Shown: in pieces, positions 34,532 through 42,887 of the stretch
How the letters are laid out: each line of letters opens with the position of its first letter
How positions within the stretch are numbered: the stretch's first letter is position 1
Assembly: GCF_009758125.1 (NCBI RefSeq)
Contig: NZ_WRXO01000007.1
Coordinates: forward strand, 186,001-250,000
Direction: 5' to 3'
Length of the DNA: 64,000 nt
Origin: Chitinophaga oryziterrae
Lineage (GTDB): Bacteria > Bacteroidota > Bacteroidia > Chitinophagales > Chitinophagaceae
The notes under the pieces: model-generated
What the model was told of the DNA's origin: nothing
What the model saw: the letters and a program-made list of their open reading frames with translations, nothing else
Database searches by the model: none
Translations under genes and position numbers: made by a program

Positions 34532-37500
34532 ATGAAACAAAAAAAATGGGCAATCCCTCTGCCCGCATTGCTGCTGTTTATGCTGTTAATGTTGCCCGCG
34601 TATGCCTGGTCCGCTTTAGTAAAAGGCATTGTCAAAAACACAAAAGGCGAATTCCTGGCCGGTGTCACCATCAAAATAAAAGGTACGAACACCGGTACGC
34701 TGTCCAAAGAAGATGGCTCTTTTCAGTTACAGGTGCCAGCCGAAGATAAAGCCGTATTGGAAATCAGTTACATGGGGTATCAATCCCAGGAAATAGCGCT
34801 GGGTGGCCGCAGTGTTTTACAGATAACGCTAACGGAAAGCGCCAGCGGATTAAATGAAGTCCTTGTAATTGGGTACGGTACGCAGAAAAAGGTATCCACT
34901 ACTGCTGCTGTATCATCGGTAGGCGGGAAGGACCTTGCCAAATCACCGGTACCCAATATTTCCAACTCACTGGCCGGCAGGGTAGCCGGTGTAAGTATGC
35001 GTCCCAATGGCGGAAGACCAGGAGCAGATAATCCTGATATTCACATCCGGGGTATTGCTACTACAGGCAACAGCGGTGCACTGATTGTTATTGATGGTAT
35101 TATACGTGATAATATCAATGAAATACCTGCCAGCTCTATTGCGTCTGTAACTGTGCTGAAGGATGCCGCTGCTGTAGCACCTTATGGCTTAGGTGGTGCG
35201 AATGGCGTATTGCTGATCACTACAAAAAAGGGATTGAACGGGCCTCCCCAGTTATCTCTCAATGCTTCCTATGGTGTGCAGATGCCGACCTATTACCCTT
35301 CTATGCTCAATGCGCAGGATTATATGCGACTGCATAATGAAGCTTATCTGAATGAAAATCCAACCGGTACTCAACTGCCTTATACAAATGATCTGATAGA
35401 TCATTATGCGGAACTCAATAAACAAGACCCTGATAAATATCCTATCAGTAATACCAAAGACCTGGTACATATGCATGCGCCCATGCAGAACTATGCACTA
35501 CAACTAAGTGGAGGTTCTCCTACCATGAAGTATTTTGTATCACTGGGATATCTGAATCAATCAGGCATGTTTGATCCTGTTAGTTATCGTCGATATGATT
35601 ATGACGTAAACCTGGAAGTGCAGGCTACTAAGACAACTACAGTGAATTTATCACTGATAGGCGCTTTTGAGCAAACACATTCTGTAGATACTGCTATATC
35701 GGTAACTAATCTTTTCCGTAGTAATTATAAATTCATCCCTATTGCCAACCTGCGCTACAGCAATGGACTATGGGGCGAATTTGCGGGGAATTCCCCTATA
35801 GGAATGCTGAATGCCGGTTACCTGCACAACGACAGAAATACCTTGCTGTCTACTATTGCCGTAAATCAGCAATTGCCATTCATCCCCGGATTAAGTGTCA
35901 AAGGGTCTTTTAGTTTCGACCCTACACAAATGACCAGCAAAGGATGGCATACGCCTTTTTATTTTTATTCTCAGGACTTATCTACCACACCTTATACGTA
36001 TAAAAAACAGATCTCTACTGCCGAAGGTAATGCAGCATCTTACACCTGGTTGGGGCAAAAATATGCACAGCAAAGATTATACACCTTTCAGGGATATCTG
36101 AACTACCAGCGAACTTTCGGGAAACATGATATCACAGGATTAGTAGTAGCAGAAGCGCGTAAAAGTGATTCCAGTGCTTTCTCTGCCCGCAGAAATAATT
36201 TTGGTGTTAACATTGATGAACTGGGAATGGGTAGTTCTGATAAAAGCGACTTCGATAATGGAGGGTCTTCTTCTGCCGGAAGCCAGATTGGTTTTGTATA
36301 CAGAGTAGGTTATAGTTATGCGCATAAATACTTACTGGAAGCCTCCGGCCGTTATGATGGCCATTACTATTTTGCACCGGGGAAACGCTGGGGTTATTTC
36401 CCTGCATTCTCTGCCGGTTGGGTATTATCCGAAGAAAAATTCTTACGCCCACTGTCATTTATCAATTATCTGAAAGTAAGAGGATCGTGGGGTAAATCAG
36501 GTAATCTCGCGGGAACGCCTTTCCAGTATCTGCAAGGGTATCTGCTGTATGGCAATGCATATGCATATGGTAACGGTACTATGGTACAAGGATCTTATGT
36601 ACCTCGCGAAGCTAATCCAAATATTACCTGGGAAATCTCAACCAAAACAGATGTAGGCTTTGAAACATCTTTGTGGAAAGGCTTGCTGGACCTTGAAGTA
36701 GATTATTTTCATGAAAGAAGGACCGGGATGTTATTACCACCTGCTGTGACTGTTCCCATAGAATACGGGTTAGATCTTTCTGATGAAAACGAAGGCATCA
36801 TGGAAAACCATGGGATAGAAATTACAGTCGCTACCGCACACGAATTTGCGAATGGTTTGCATGTAGGTATCAGTGGGAATTTCAGTTATGCCAGGAATAA
36901 AATGTTGCAGATATTCGAAACTTCTGCTACCCGTGATAACCCCAACAGAAGCAGAACTGGAAGACCTTTCGGCACTCCGTTCGGCTATCATGCACTGGGG
37001 CTTTTCAATACTGCGGATGATAAAAATAATGATGGATTGATCGATGCAGCAGATGGTTATAATGTAACACAGTTTGGAGCCTTGCATCCCGGAGATATAA
37101 GGTATGCGGATGTTAGCGGTCCTGATGGAAAACCAGATGGAAAAATAGATGCGAACGATGAAACACGTATAGGCAATCCTGTATATCCGTTCATTACATA
37201 TGGTTTTACGCCAACAGCATCCTGGAGAGGGCTTGATCTCAGTTTATTCTTCCAGGGCTCAGCGATGTCCAGCTTTAGTATTTCAGGTTTCCAGACGATC
37301 CCTTTCAATAATAACAACAGTAACTCCGCTTACGAATATTACAACAACCGCTGGACTCCTGATCATCAGAATGCAAAGTACCCGAGAGCGAATCAATCTC
37401 CTTATGCTAATAATACACAGGTATCCGATTTCTGGATGGCTAATACAGCATTACTGCGCCTGAAAACAGTGATGCTGGGGTATACATTACCGGGCGAAAT

Positions 37501-37666
37501 ACTGCAACGCTTAAAGATAAAGACGATACGTTTGTATGTATCCGGGCAAAATATGCTCACCTTCAGTAAACTGAAATTCATGGACCCTGAAGTGGGTTAC
37601 ACGGATGGTGAAACTGCATACCCCAATCAGAAAGTATACGTAATGGGATTGAATGTAACTTTTTAG
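34532..37666 (+). CDS. SusC/RagA family TonB-dependent outer-membrane receptor
   Basis: A 1044-residue TonB-dependent transporter. The start at 34532 gives a clean signal peptide (MKQKKW, then a hydrophobic run ending AYAWS); an in-frame ATG at 34490 would add 14 poor residues. The carboxypeptidase-regulatory-like domain (about 30-110) holds GIVKNTKGEFLAGVTIKIKG. The plug follows LVIGYGTQKK with LAGRVAGVSMRPNGGRPGAD and ALIVIDGIIRD. The barrel ends QKVYVMGLNVTF. SusD follows 22 bp later. No sigma, FecR or glycosidase gene is adjacent, so the nutrient is unknown. Confidence 0.96.
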   Translation: MKQKKWAIPLPALLLFMLLMLPAYAWSALVKGIVKNTKGEFLAGVTIKIKGTNTGTLSKEDGSFQLQVPAEDKAVLEISYMGYQSQEIALGGRSVLQITLTESASGLNEVLVIGYGTQKKVSTTAAVSSVGGKDLAKSPVPNISNSLAGRVAGVSMRPNGGRPGADNPDIHIRGIATTGNSGALIVIDGIIRDNINEIPASSIASVTVLKDAAAVAPYGLGGANGVLLITTKKGLNGPPQLSLNASYGVQMPTYYPSMLNAQDYMRLHNEAYLNENPTGTQLPYTNDLIDHYAELNKQDPDKYPISNTKDLVHMHAPMQNYALQLSGGSPTMKYFVSLGYLNQSGMFDPVSYRRYDYDVNLEVQATKTTTVNLSLIGAFEQTHSVDTAISVTNLFRSNYKFIPIANLRYSNGLWGEFAGNSPIGMLNAGYLHNDRNTLLSTIAVNQQLPFIPGLSVKGSFSFDPTQMTSKGWHTPFYFYSQDLSTTPYTYKKQISTAEGNAASYTWLGQKYAQQRLYTFQGYLNYQRTFGKHDITGLVVAEARKSDSSAFSARRNNFGVNIDELGMGSSDKSDFDNGGSSSAGSQIGFVYRVGYSYAHKYLLEASGRYDGHYYFAPGKRWGYFPAFSAGWVLSEEKFLRPLSFINYLKVRGSWGKSGNLAGTPFQYLQGYLLYGNAYAYGNGTMVQGSYVPREANPNITWEISTKTDVGFETSLWKGLLDLEVDYFHERRTGMLLPPAVTVPIEYGLDLSDENEGIMENHGIEITVATAHEFANGLHVGISGNFSYARNKMLQIFETSATRDNPNRSRTGRPFGTPFGYHALGLFNTADDKNNDGLIDAADGYNVTQFGALHPGDIRYADVSGPDGKPDGKIDANDETRIGNPVYPFITYGFTPTASWRGLDLSLFFQGSAMSSFSISGFQTIPFNNNNSNSAYEYYNNRWTPDHQNAKYPRANQSPYANNTQVSDFWMANTALLRLKTVMLGYTLPGEILQRLKIKTIRLYVSGQNMLTFSKLKFMDPEVGYTDGETAYPNQKVYVMGLNVTF

Positions 37667-37688
37667 ATCACTAGTAATCCGACTAATC

Positions 37689-39449
37689 ATGAAATACATA
37701 AAATCGATTTTCATATTGATATTACTTTTTTCCTGTAATAAGAATTTCCTTGAGAAGACTGATAAAACGCAATTAACGGATGAGATACAATGGGCATCGG
37801 AAGGAAATGCGGATATCTTTCTCAATGATATTTACGGCAGCTTACCCAATTACTGGAATCAACCGGAGAACCTGGATAATTTCACAGATGATAATGATGC
37901 AGGTTTTTATTATACCTCTAATAACTGGAAACAGGGGATTGTAGCTCCTTCCGGTACTGACTATACGGTTTGGGGTGGTATTACGGGATCGGGAGATCTT
38001 ACCAACTGGCCGGCTATTTTTACTGCCGTTAGAAAGTGTAATACTTTTATGGCCGAAGTGCAGGCAAATGCGGCTAACTTTTCACCGGAATGGAAACAGA
38101 AACGTTTGGATGAAGCCCGTTTCCTGCGTACCTTTTTTTACAGCGAATTATGGATGCACCTGGGCGGGCTTCCACTCATTACCAATCTTCCTAACCGAAG
38201 CGATAGCAATGGGCTTTATTATCCCCGCAGCACGTTTGCGGAGACTGTCAACTTTATCACCAGTAACCTTGATACCATATTACTAAACGGGCATCTTGCC
38301 GTTAAATACAATCATGGTGAAGCAGATGCGGGCCGTGCTACCCTTGGTGCTGCGCTGGCATTAAAAGGCTGGGTACAGTTATATGCTGCCAGTCCTGCTT
38401 ATAACGCAGCACAACCTGCTGCCGGTCCGGATCCCCTGGCAGGCTATAACAATTATGACGGACAAAGATGGACGGATGCTGCGGCTACATTGAAACAGTT
38501 CCTGGACCAATATGGTAATGGCCATCCTTACGGCTTATTCCCTGATCTCAGCGCTCTCTGGTATGAAGCCAATGAATACCATGCGGAAGTAATATGGGAC
38601 CGGCAGGTGGTACCCACTACGATGGGCTCTTCTTTTGAACAATATGGCGGGCCGGTGTGGATCAATGGTGCTTATTACACCTGGGGTAATTACGATCCTA
38701 CCCAGGAGCTGGTAGACCAGTTCCAGATGGCTAATGGGAAAAGCATTCAGGATCCCACTTCAGGTTATGATCCGCAACATCCTTACGTGGGCAGGGAGCC
38801 TCGTTTTTATGATTGGATAGTGTATGATGGCGCACCGTATAAAATGGCCTGGATGGACAAACAGGATACTATTTACACCCGTATCGATAAGGTGCATCCA
38901 TCCAAAAACCAGATCGATTTCGGGACAGATGATGTAAGCAACACCGGATATTATTTCAAAAAAAGACTAAATCCACTGGTAAGACCCGGAGGAGGAACCA
39001 TCAGTGGCGCCAATTTCATTTACTACCGGTATGCGGAAATCCTGCTGGGGTATGCAGAAGCGCAGAATGAATCTGCCGGCCCTGATGCCAGCGTGTATGA
39101 TGCCATGCACCAGATAAGGGCAAGAGCTGGTCTTCCTGACCTGCCAGCGGCATTAAGTAAGGACGATATGCGTACCGCCATTCACCAGGAGCGGCGCATA
39201 GAACTATGCTTTGAGAACAAGCGCTTTTATGATATTATCCGCTGGAAAACAGCAGAGAATGTATTGAACCTGGACAGACACGGTATGAAGATCACTAACA
39301 GTGTTCCTGCTGATAATAGCGGGGTATGGGTGTATGAGGTAGTACCGCTGAATCATCCGCATGTATTCCTGCAGAAAATGTATCTGAACCCTATTCCGCA
39401 GGATGTGATGGACCGCAATCCACGTATCAGGCAGAACCCTGGTTATTAA
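37689..39449 (+). CDS. RagB/SusD family nutrient-binding lipoprotein
   Basis: A 586-residue surface lipoprotein partner of the preceding SusC. The lipobox LLFSCNKNFL is visible, then the SusD N-terminal region with WPAIFTAVRKCNTFMAEV and ARFLRTFFYSELWMHLGGLP. The C-terminal DMRTAIHQERRIELCFENKR and LNPIPQDVMDRNPRIRQNPG are classic endings. It is long for the family. The pair forms a two-gene operon. Confidence 0.95.
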   Translation: MKYIKSIFILILLFSCNKNFLEKTDKTQLTDEIQWASEGNADIFLNDIYGSLPNYWNQPENLDNFTDDNDAGFYYTSNNWKQGIVAPSGTDYTVWGGITGSGDLTNWPAIFTAVRKCNTFMAEVQANAANFSPEWKQKRLDEARFLRTFFYSELWMHLGGLPLITNLPNRSDSNGLYYPRSTFAETVNFITSNLDTILLNGHLAVKYNHGEADAGRATLGAALALKGWVQLYAASPAYNAAQPAAGPDPLAGYNNYDGQRWTDAAATLKQFLDQYGNGHPYGLFPDLSALWYEANEYHAEVIWDRQVVPTTMGSSFEQYGGPVWINGAYYTWGNYDPTQELVDQFQMANGKSIQDPTSGYDPQHPYVGREPRFYDWIVYDGAPYKMAWMDKQDTIYTRIDKVHPSKNQIDFGTDDVSNTGYYFKKRLNPLVRPGGGTISGANFIYYRYAEILLGYAEAQNESAGPDASVYDAMHQIRARAGLPDLPAALSKDDMRTAIHQERRIELCFENKRFYDIIRWKTAENVLNLDRHGMKITNSVPADNSGVWVYEVVPLNHPHVFLQKMYLNPIPQDVMDRNPRIRQNPGY

Positions 39450-39572
39450 ACGTGTCAATGTGTAGCAGGCCAGGGATGTACCCTGGCTTGTTACATATTG
39501 ATTAATTATTGATTGAAGTAAATGCACCCTATATATGTCACATTTGCCCCCTGAGAGAACGTGACTAAATAG

Positions 39573-39580
39573 TAATTTTG
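39573..39580 (+). promoter_or_regulatory. TAnnTTTG -7 element, near-leaderless
   Basis: TAATTTTG ends 4 nt before the ATG at 39585. Confidence 0.5.
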
Positions 39581-39584
39581 AGGT

Positions 39585-40031
39585 ATGTTTATCGATATTA
39601 ATAACAGGAAAGAATTACTACGACTATTCCAGTGTCTTACGCCAGATGCTGTACCGCTTTGGGGCAAAATGAATCCACAGGAAATGGTAGAGCATTTAAC
39701 CGACCAGGTGGAATATACTAATGGTACGAAAATACCTACCTGCGATAAGCCTGCTGAGGAGGCTTATGAGAGTAAACTCAGAATGCTTAAGTCTAATAAG
39801 GAGCTGCCAAAGAATGTATTTCTGGGAGAACTCCCTGCATTAATTTATCCAGATATTGAAACAGCTGTTCATCAACTGATGGTGGCACTGGATGATTTTG
39901 ATGCATATTTTAAAATACCAGGAAACACCGCTATTCATGGTGGATTTGGTCCTATGGACTACAATGAGTGGCTGATATGGCATGGCAGACATTTTACACA
40001 TCATCTGAAACAGTTCGGTCTCATTAAATAA
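39585..40031 (+). CDS. DUF1569/DinB-like protein
   Basis: A 148-residue protein resembling the DUF1569 branch of the DinB fold. Features are WGKMNPQEMVEHLTDQVE near residue 26, with its His as a probable metal ligand, and the terminal HGGFGPMDYNEWLIWHGRHF followed by HHLKQFGL, with two more His positions. DinB-like proteins bind a divalent metal, and some act as thiol-dependent transferases; the activity here is unknown. It is probably a single-gene unit with its own near-leaderless promoter. Confidence 0.75.
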   Translation: MFIDINNRKELLRLFQCLTPDAVPLWGKMNPQEMVEHLTDQVEYTNGTKIPTCDKPAEEAYESKLRMLKSNKELPKNVFLGELPALIYPDIETAVHQLMVALDDFDAYFKIPGNTAIHGGFGPMDYNEWLIWHGRHFTHHLKQFGLIK

Positions 40032-40070
40032 CATCGCAAGAATCGGGTTTCTACCCGCACCCCATCCATG

Positions 40071-40078
40071 TACTTTTG
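40071..40078 (+). promoter_or_regulatory. TAnnTTTG -7 element for the second SnoaL-like gene
   Basis: TACTTTTG ends 18 nt before the ATG at 40097. A TTTC sequence lies 19 nt upstream as a possible -33 element. Confidence 0.55.
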
Positions 40079-40096
40079 AATTCTAATTTAAACATC

Positions 40097-40552
40097 ATGG
40101 AAACACAAAAAGAAAAAGACAACAAGGCTATCGTTGGCCGTTGGTTCGCGAATTTCTGGGGAGAAACCTGTAATCTCGACATTGTTGATGAATTGGCTGC
40201 ATCAGATATGCTACTGAGTTATTCATTGCATGAACCTCGTCGTGGTCACGAAGACATCAAAGCATTTATGACTGATTTTCGTACAGCCTTCCCTGATCTT
40301 AACTTCTGGGGTGCTGCAGATCTTATCGCTGAAGGCGACTATGTTGTCGGGCGTTGGGAAGGTGGCGGTACACACACCGGGCCGGCTTTCAGTGACTTCC
40401 TTGCAGGATCATTACCAGTTGCAACTGGCCGCAAGATGCATTTCACGGGAACAACTGTACTTCGCCTTAAAGACGGAAAGATAGTGGAGGAGATCGGTTT
40501 GGATGATGGTGTTACAGCATTGACACAGCTGGGGCTTATCAAGGCAATCTGA
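40097..40552 (+). CDS. SnoaL-like (ester cyclase family) protein
   Basis: A 151-residue NTF2-fold protein. It has VDELAASDMLLSYSLHEPRR, DLIAEGDYVVGRWEGGGTHT followed by GPAF, and a late DGKIVEEIGLDDG, the typical arrangement of SnoaL-like proteins. The ATG at 40097 is supported by the -7 element 18 nt upstream. It is only distantly similar to the protein at 5575-5985. Function is unknown; polyketide cyclisation is not implied by the context. Confidence 0.8.
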   Translation: METQKEKDNKAIVGRWFANFWGETCNLDIVDELAASDMLLSYSLHEPRRGHEDIKAFMTDFRTAFPDLNFWGAADLIAEGDYVVGRWEGGGTHTGPAFSDFLAGSLPVATGRKMHFTGTTVLRLKDGKIVEEIGLDDGVTALTQLGLIKAI

Positions 40553-40559
40553 TAAACTT

Positions 40560-40612
40560 GTATGTAAGAGAAGGGGACATCAAAAGTAATTGAGTCCTCT
40601 TCTTTATACATT
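40560..40612 (+). terminator. Imperfect hairpin after the SnoaL-like gene
   Basis: TGTATGTAAGAGAAGGGGAC can pair with GTCCTCTTCTTTATACA with small bulges around a loop of about 15 nt. It lies just after the stop codon and ends just before the next promoter. Confidence 0.5.
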
Positions 40613-40622
40613 AGATAAATAT

Positions 40623-40630
40623 TATATTTG
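40623..40630 (+). promoter_or_regulatory. TAnnTTTG -7 element, near-leaderless
   Basis: TATATTTG ends 3 nt before the ATG at 40634. Confidence 0.5.
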
Positions 40631-40633
40631 CTT

Positions 40634-41113
40634 ATGGAAGAGCAAAGCGGATCTATTTTTTCATCGGAATTTGATGATGTACAACCTGTTAAACGCAGAT
40701 GGTTAATATTGCCCTGGTGGATAAGGGCTTTCTCCTGGTTGTTTCTTTTAACAGGAGCCTTGTCACCTTTTATTCTGATAGCAGGACTTTTCGGGATTCA
40801 GGTAAGTCTGAGTCTATATGGTATGGAGTCAACTGGACCTGTTTCATTTGCAGGATTTTGCCTGGTAGTACTTTTTATGTTGAAAGGTATTGCTGCATAT
40901 GGATTATGGGCTGAAAAGAATTGGGGAATTGTAATGGCATTGGCAGATGGTCTGTTAGGAGTTGTGATCCGTATAGTCTCTATGTTTATTCCCGATCATT
41001 CAAATTCAACACAAGGTTTTATCCTTAATTTCAGACTGGATCTTATTGTGTTGGTTATATATTTAATTAAGCTGTACAGATTAAAAGGTCAGTGGGATGA
41101 AAGTGGTAAATAA
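40634..41113 (+). CDS. Hypothetical four-helix membrane protein
   Basis: A 159-residue membrane protein. After a charged N terminus (about 1-27) come hydrophobic helices near 30-53, 66-86, 92-113 and 131-147, and a short polar tail. The segment LPWWIRAFSWLFLLTGA opens the first helix. I see no catalytic motif. The ATG at 40634 is supported by an exact -7 element 3 nt upstream. It is monocistronic. Confidence 0.7.
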   Translation: MEEQSGSIFSSEFDDVQPVKRRWLILPWWIRAFSWLFLLTGALSPFILIAGLFGIQVSLSLYGMESTGPVSFAGFCLVVLFMLKGIAAYGLWAEKNWGIVMALADGLLGVVIRIVSMFIPDHSNSTQGFILNFRLDLIVLVIYLIKLYRLKGQWDESGK

Positions 41114-41183
41114 ACGTACTTGAAATAAAAATAGTTTTTTTTCTAAAAACAACTTTTATCCGATTTTCTCAAACCCATTAAAT

Positions 41184-41191
41184 TACTTTTG
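41184..41191 (+). promoter_or_regulatory. Orphan TAnnTTTG -7 element
   Basis: TACTTTTG with no gene start nearby; the next strong feature downstream is the hairpin at 41361-41394. Confidence 0.5.
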
Positions 41192-41196
41192 ACAGT

Positions 41197-41397
41197 CTGT
41201 TTTTATTTATAAGTTATTAGTATTTAATGTTTCTGTTGCAAAAACTCTCCTTCCTTGATTCTTCAACTTGGGAGCTGTCTTGCCAACTGGTTAATTCATT
41301 ATTTCATTCAAAACAACCATCTTAAGAAGATCTATCTGATAGTATAAAGAAGAAATGCTTACAGCAAATCCGCTATTATTAGCGGATTTGCTGTTTT
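41197..41397 (+). ncRNA. Candidate small RNA of about 200 nt
   Basis: Bounded by the orphan -7 element and a terminator-like hairpin. I could not match it to a known RNA family by eye, and no extensive fold is obvious apart from the 3' hairpin and a weak CTCC/GGAG pairing. A 32-codon frame at 41227-41325 means a short peptide transcript is the alternative. Confidence 0.35.
41361..41397 (+). terminator. Perfect 15-bp terminator hairpin
   Basis: ACAGCAAATCCGCTA pairs perfectly with TAGCGGATTTGCTGT around a TTAT loop, with TTTT directly after. It is 247 bp past the nearest upstream gene, too far to be its obvious terminator. Confidence 0.8.
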
Positions 41398-41541
41398 AGG
41401 CATTCATTTTTAAAGATTCTCAAAAGACAGTCTGATATTTAATAAGTTGTCATACTTTTTAATAAATTTTCAAAAGTTCTTAAAAAGTTAACAGAAGTAT
41501 ATTATCTTCAATAAAGTTTAACAAAACTTTGATCCTGGGTA

Positions 41542-42723
41542 ATGGAAGAGAAAAATTTGTTGTATAAGAACTTAATTATCAAGGAACTGTACTTTGCAAA
41601 GACGCTTTCATGTGCGGATTTAAGCAGTAGAATCAATAGAAGTCTTCCCTTTACGGCCAAATTACTGGCTGAAATGATGGAAGAGGGGGACGTGGTTGAG
41701 ACAGGATATGCAGCGTCTACCGGGGGCAGAAAGCCAATCATATATTCTCTGAGGCCGGATATTATGTTTGTAGTGTCCGTTGCGATGGACCAGTTCGTTA
41801 CAAGGATCATTATTTCGGATATGCAGGGCAATTATGTAACTGACATTGAAAAATTCGAATTGCATTTACCGGAAGAGCCGAGGTGGCTTGCTATACTAAC
41901 AGAAAAGATTCAAGGAGTAATTCATAAGTCAGGTCTCAAAAGAGATCGCATAATGGGGATAGGGATAGGCATGCCGGGCTTTGTGGATGCGCGTAAAGGG
42001 ATCAATTACTCTTTCCTGGAAGCCGGAGAAGCTGTCACCAGTTATATTACAGAAAAGACAGGTATACCTGTACATATAGATAACGACTCCAGCGTGATTG
42101 CACTCGCGGAACTTAAGTTTGGCGTAGCGCGGCAGAAGAAAAATGCCATGGTAGTGAATATAGGCTGGGGAATAGGCCTGGGGATGATCGTTAACGGGGA
42201 ACTATTCAGGGGGCATGATGGTTTTGCCGGTGAGTTCAGTCACATACCTCTTTTCATGAACGGCAAATTATGCAGCTGTGGTAAAAGCGGTTGTCTTGAA
42301 ACAGAAACGTCCTTACTGATAATCGCTGAAAAAGCAAAACAGGGGCTAAAGGCGGGACGCGCTTCATTACTGCAGCAATTGCCACTGGAGACTTTTGAAG
42401 AAATACATGAAAATATTCTTTTTGCAGCTATAAGGGGGGATCAGTTTGCAGTAGAACTGTTATCAGAAGCAGGATATAATATAGGTAGGGGAGTAGCTAT
42501 TTTAATACATCTCTTCAATCCGGAATTAGTAGTATTGAGCGGAAGAGGATCGCTTGCAGGTAAAATATGGCAGGCGCCTATACAACAGGCCATAAACGAA
42601 CATTGTATTCCACGATTAGCATCCAACACAGAGATAGAAATGTCAACGATGGGTTATGAAGCAGAGTTAATAGGGGCAGCAGCTTTAGTTATAGAGAATT
42701 ATGGAATAGATACTAACATCTAA
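41542..42723 (+). CDS. ROK family transcriptional regulator
   Basis: A 393-residue regulator with an N-terminal winged helix (about 8-60; LSCADLSSRINRSLPFTAKL) joined to a ROK sugar-kinase-like domain. The ROK part has GIGIGMPGFVDARKG, NDSSVIALAEL, the ATP-site-like VVNIGWGIGLGMIVNGELF, and the zinc-binding motif CSCGKSGCLE. Proteins of this build repress sugar uptake genes until a sugar binds. It lies upstream of and in line with the third SusC gene and probably controls it. Confidence 0.9.
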   Translation: MEEKNLLYKNLIIKELYFAKTLSCADLSSRINRSLPFTAKLLAEMMEEGDVVETGYAASTGGRKPIIYSLRPDIMFVVSVAMDQFVTRIIISDMQGNYVTDIEKFELHLPEEPRWLAILTEKIQGVIHKSGLKRDRIMGIGIGMPGFVDARKGINYSFLEAGEAVTSYITEKTGIPVHIDNDSSVIALAELKFGVARQKKNAMVVNIGWGIGLGMIVNGELFRGHDGFAGEFSHIPLFMNGKLCSCGKSGCLETETSLLIIAEKAKQGLKAGRASLLQQLPLETFEEIHENILFAAIRGDQFAVELLSEAGYNIGRGVAILIHLFNPELVVLSGRGSLAGKIWQAPIQQAINEHCIPRLASNTEIEMSTMGYEAELIGAAALVIENYGIDTNI

Positions 42724-42887
42724 TTAAATCAACCAAATATGAAAACGTAGCCGCGAATATGAACGGCTGATCATAAAAAAACCGGATTCTGTTTGCACCA
42801 GAACCCGGAGGAAAATTTGGTCATCCGGCACTAAACGAGACACTAGCAAATGACTGTTTTACTTTCAAAACCAAACTACACAAAAGT

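Larger units (their letters stand above)
41114..41541. other. 428-bp intergenic region with an orphan promoter and terminator
   Basis: It holds an exact TACTTTTG at 41184-41191 and a strong hairpin at 41361-41394 followed by TTTT, with no supported gene between. A 32-codon frame at 41227-41325 lies inside. The remaining part up to 41541 is AT-rich and should hold the ROK promoter. Confidence 0.6.

Noticed and set aside
41227..41325. A 32-codon frame in the ROK upstream region as a gene
   Set aside because: No clear ribosome-binding site or similarity. I kept it only as an alternative explanation for the candidate small RNA.
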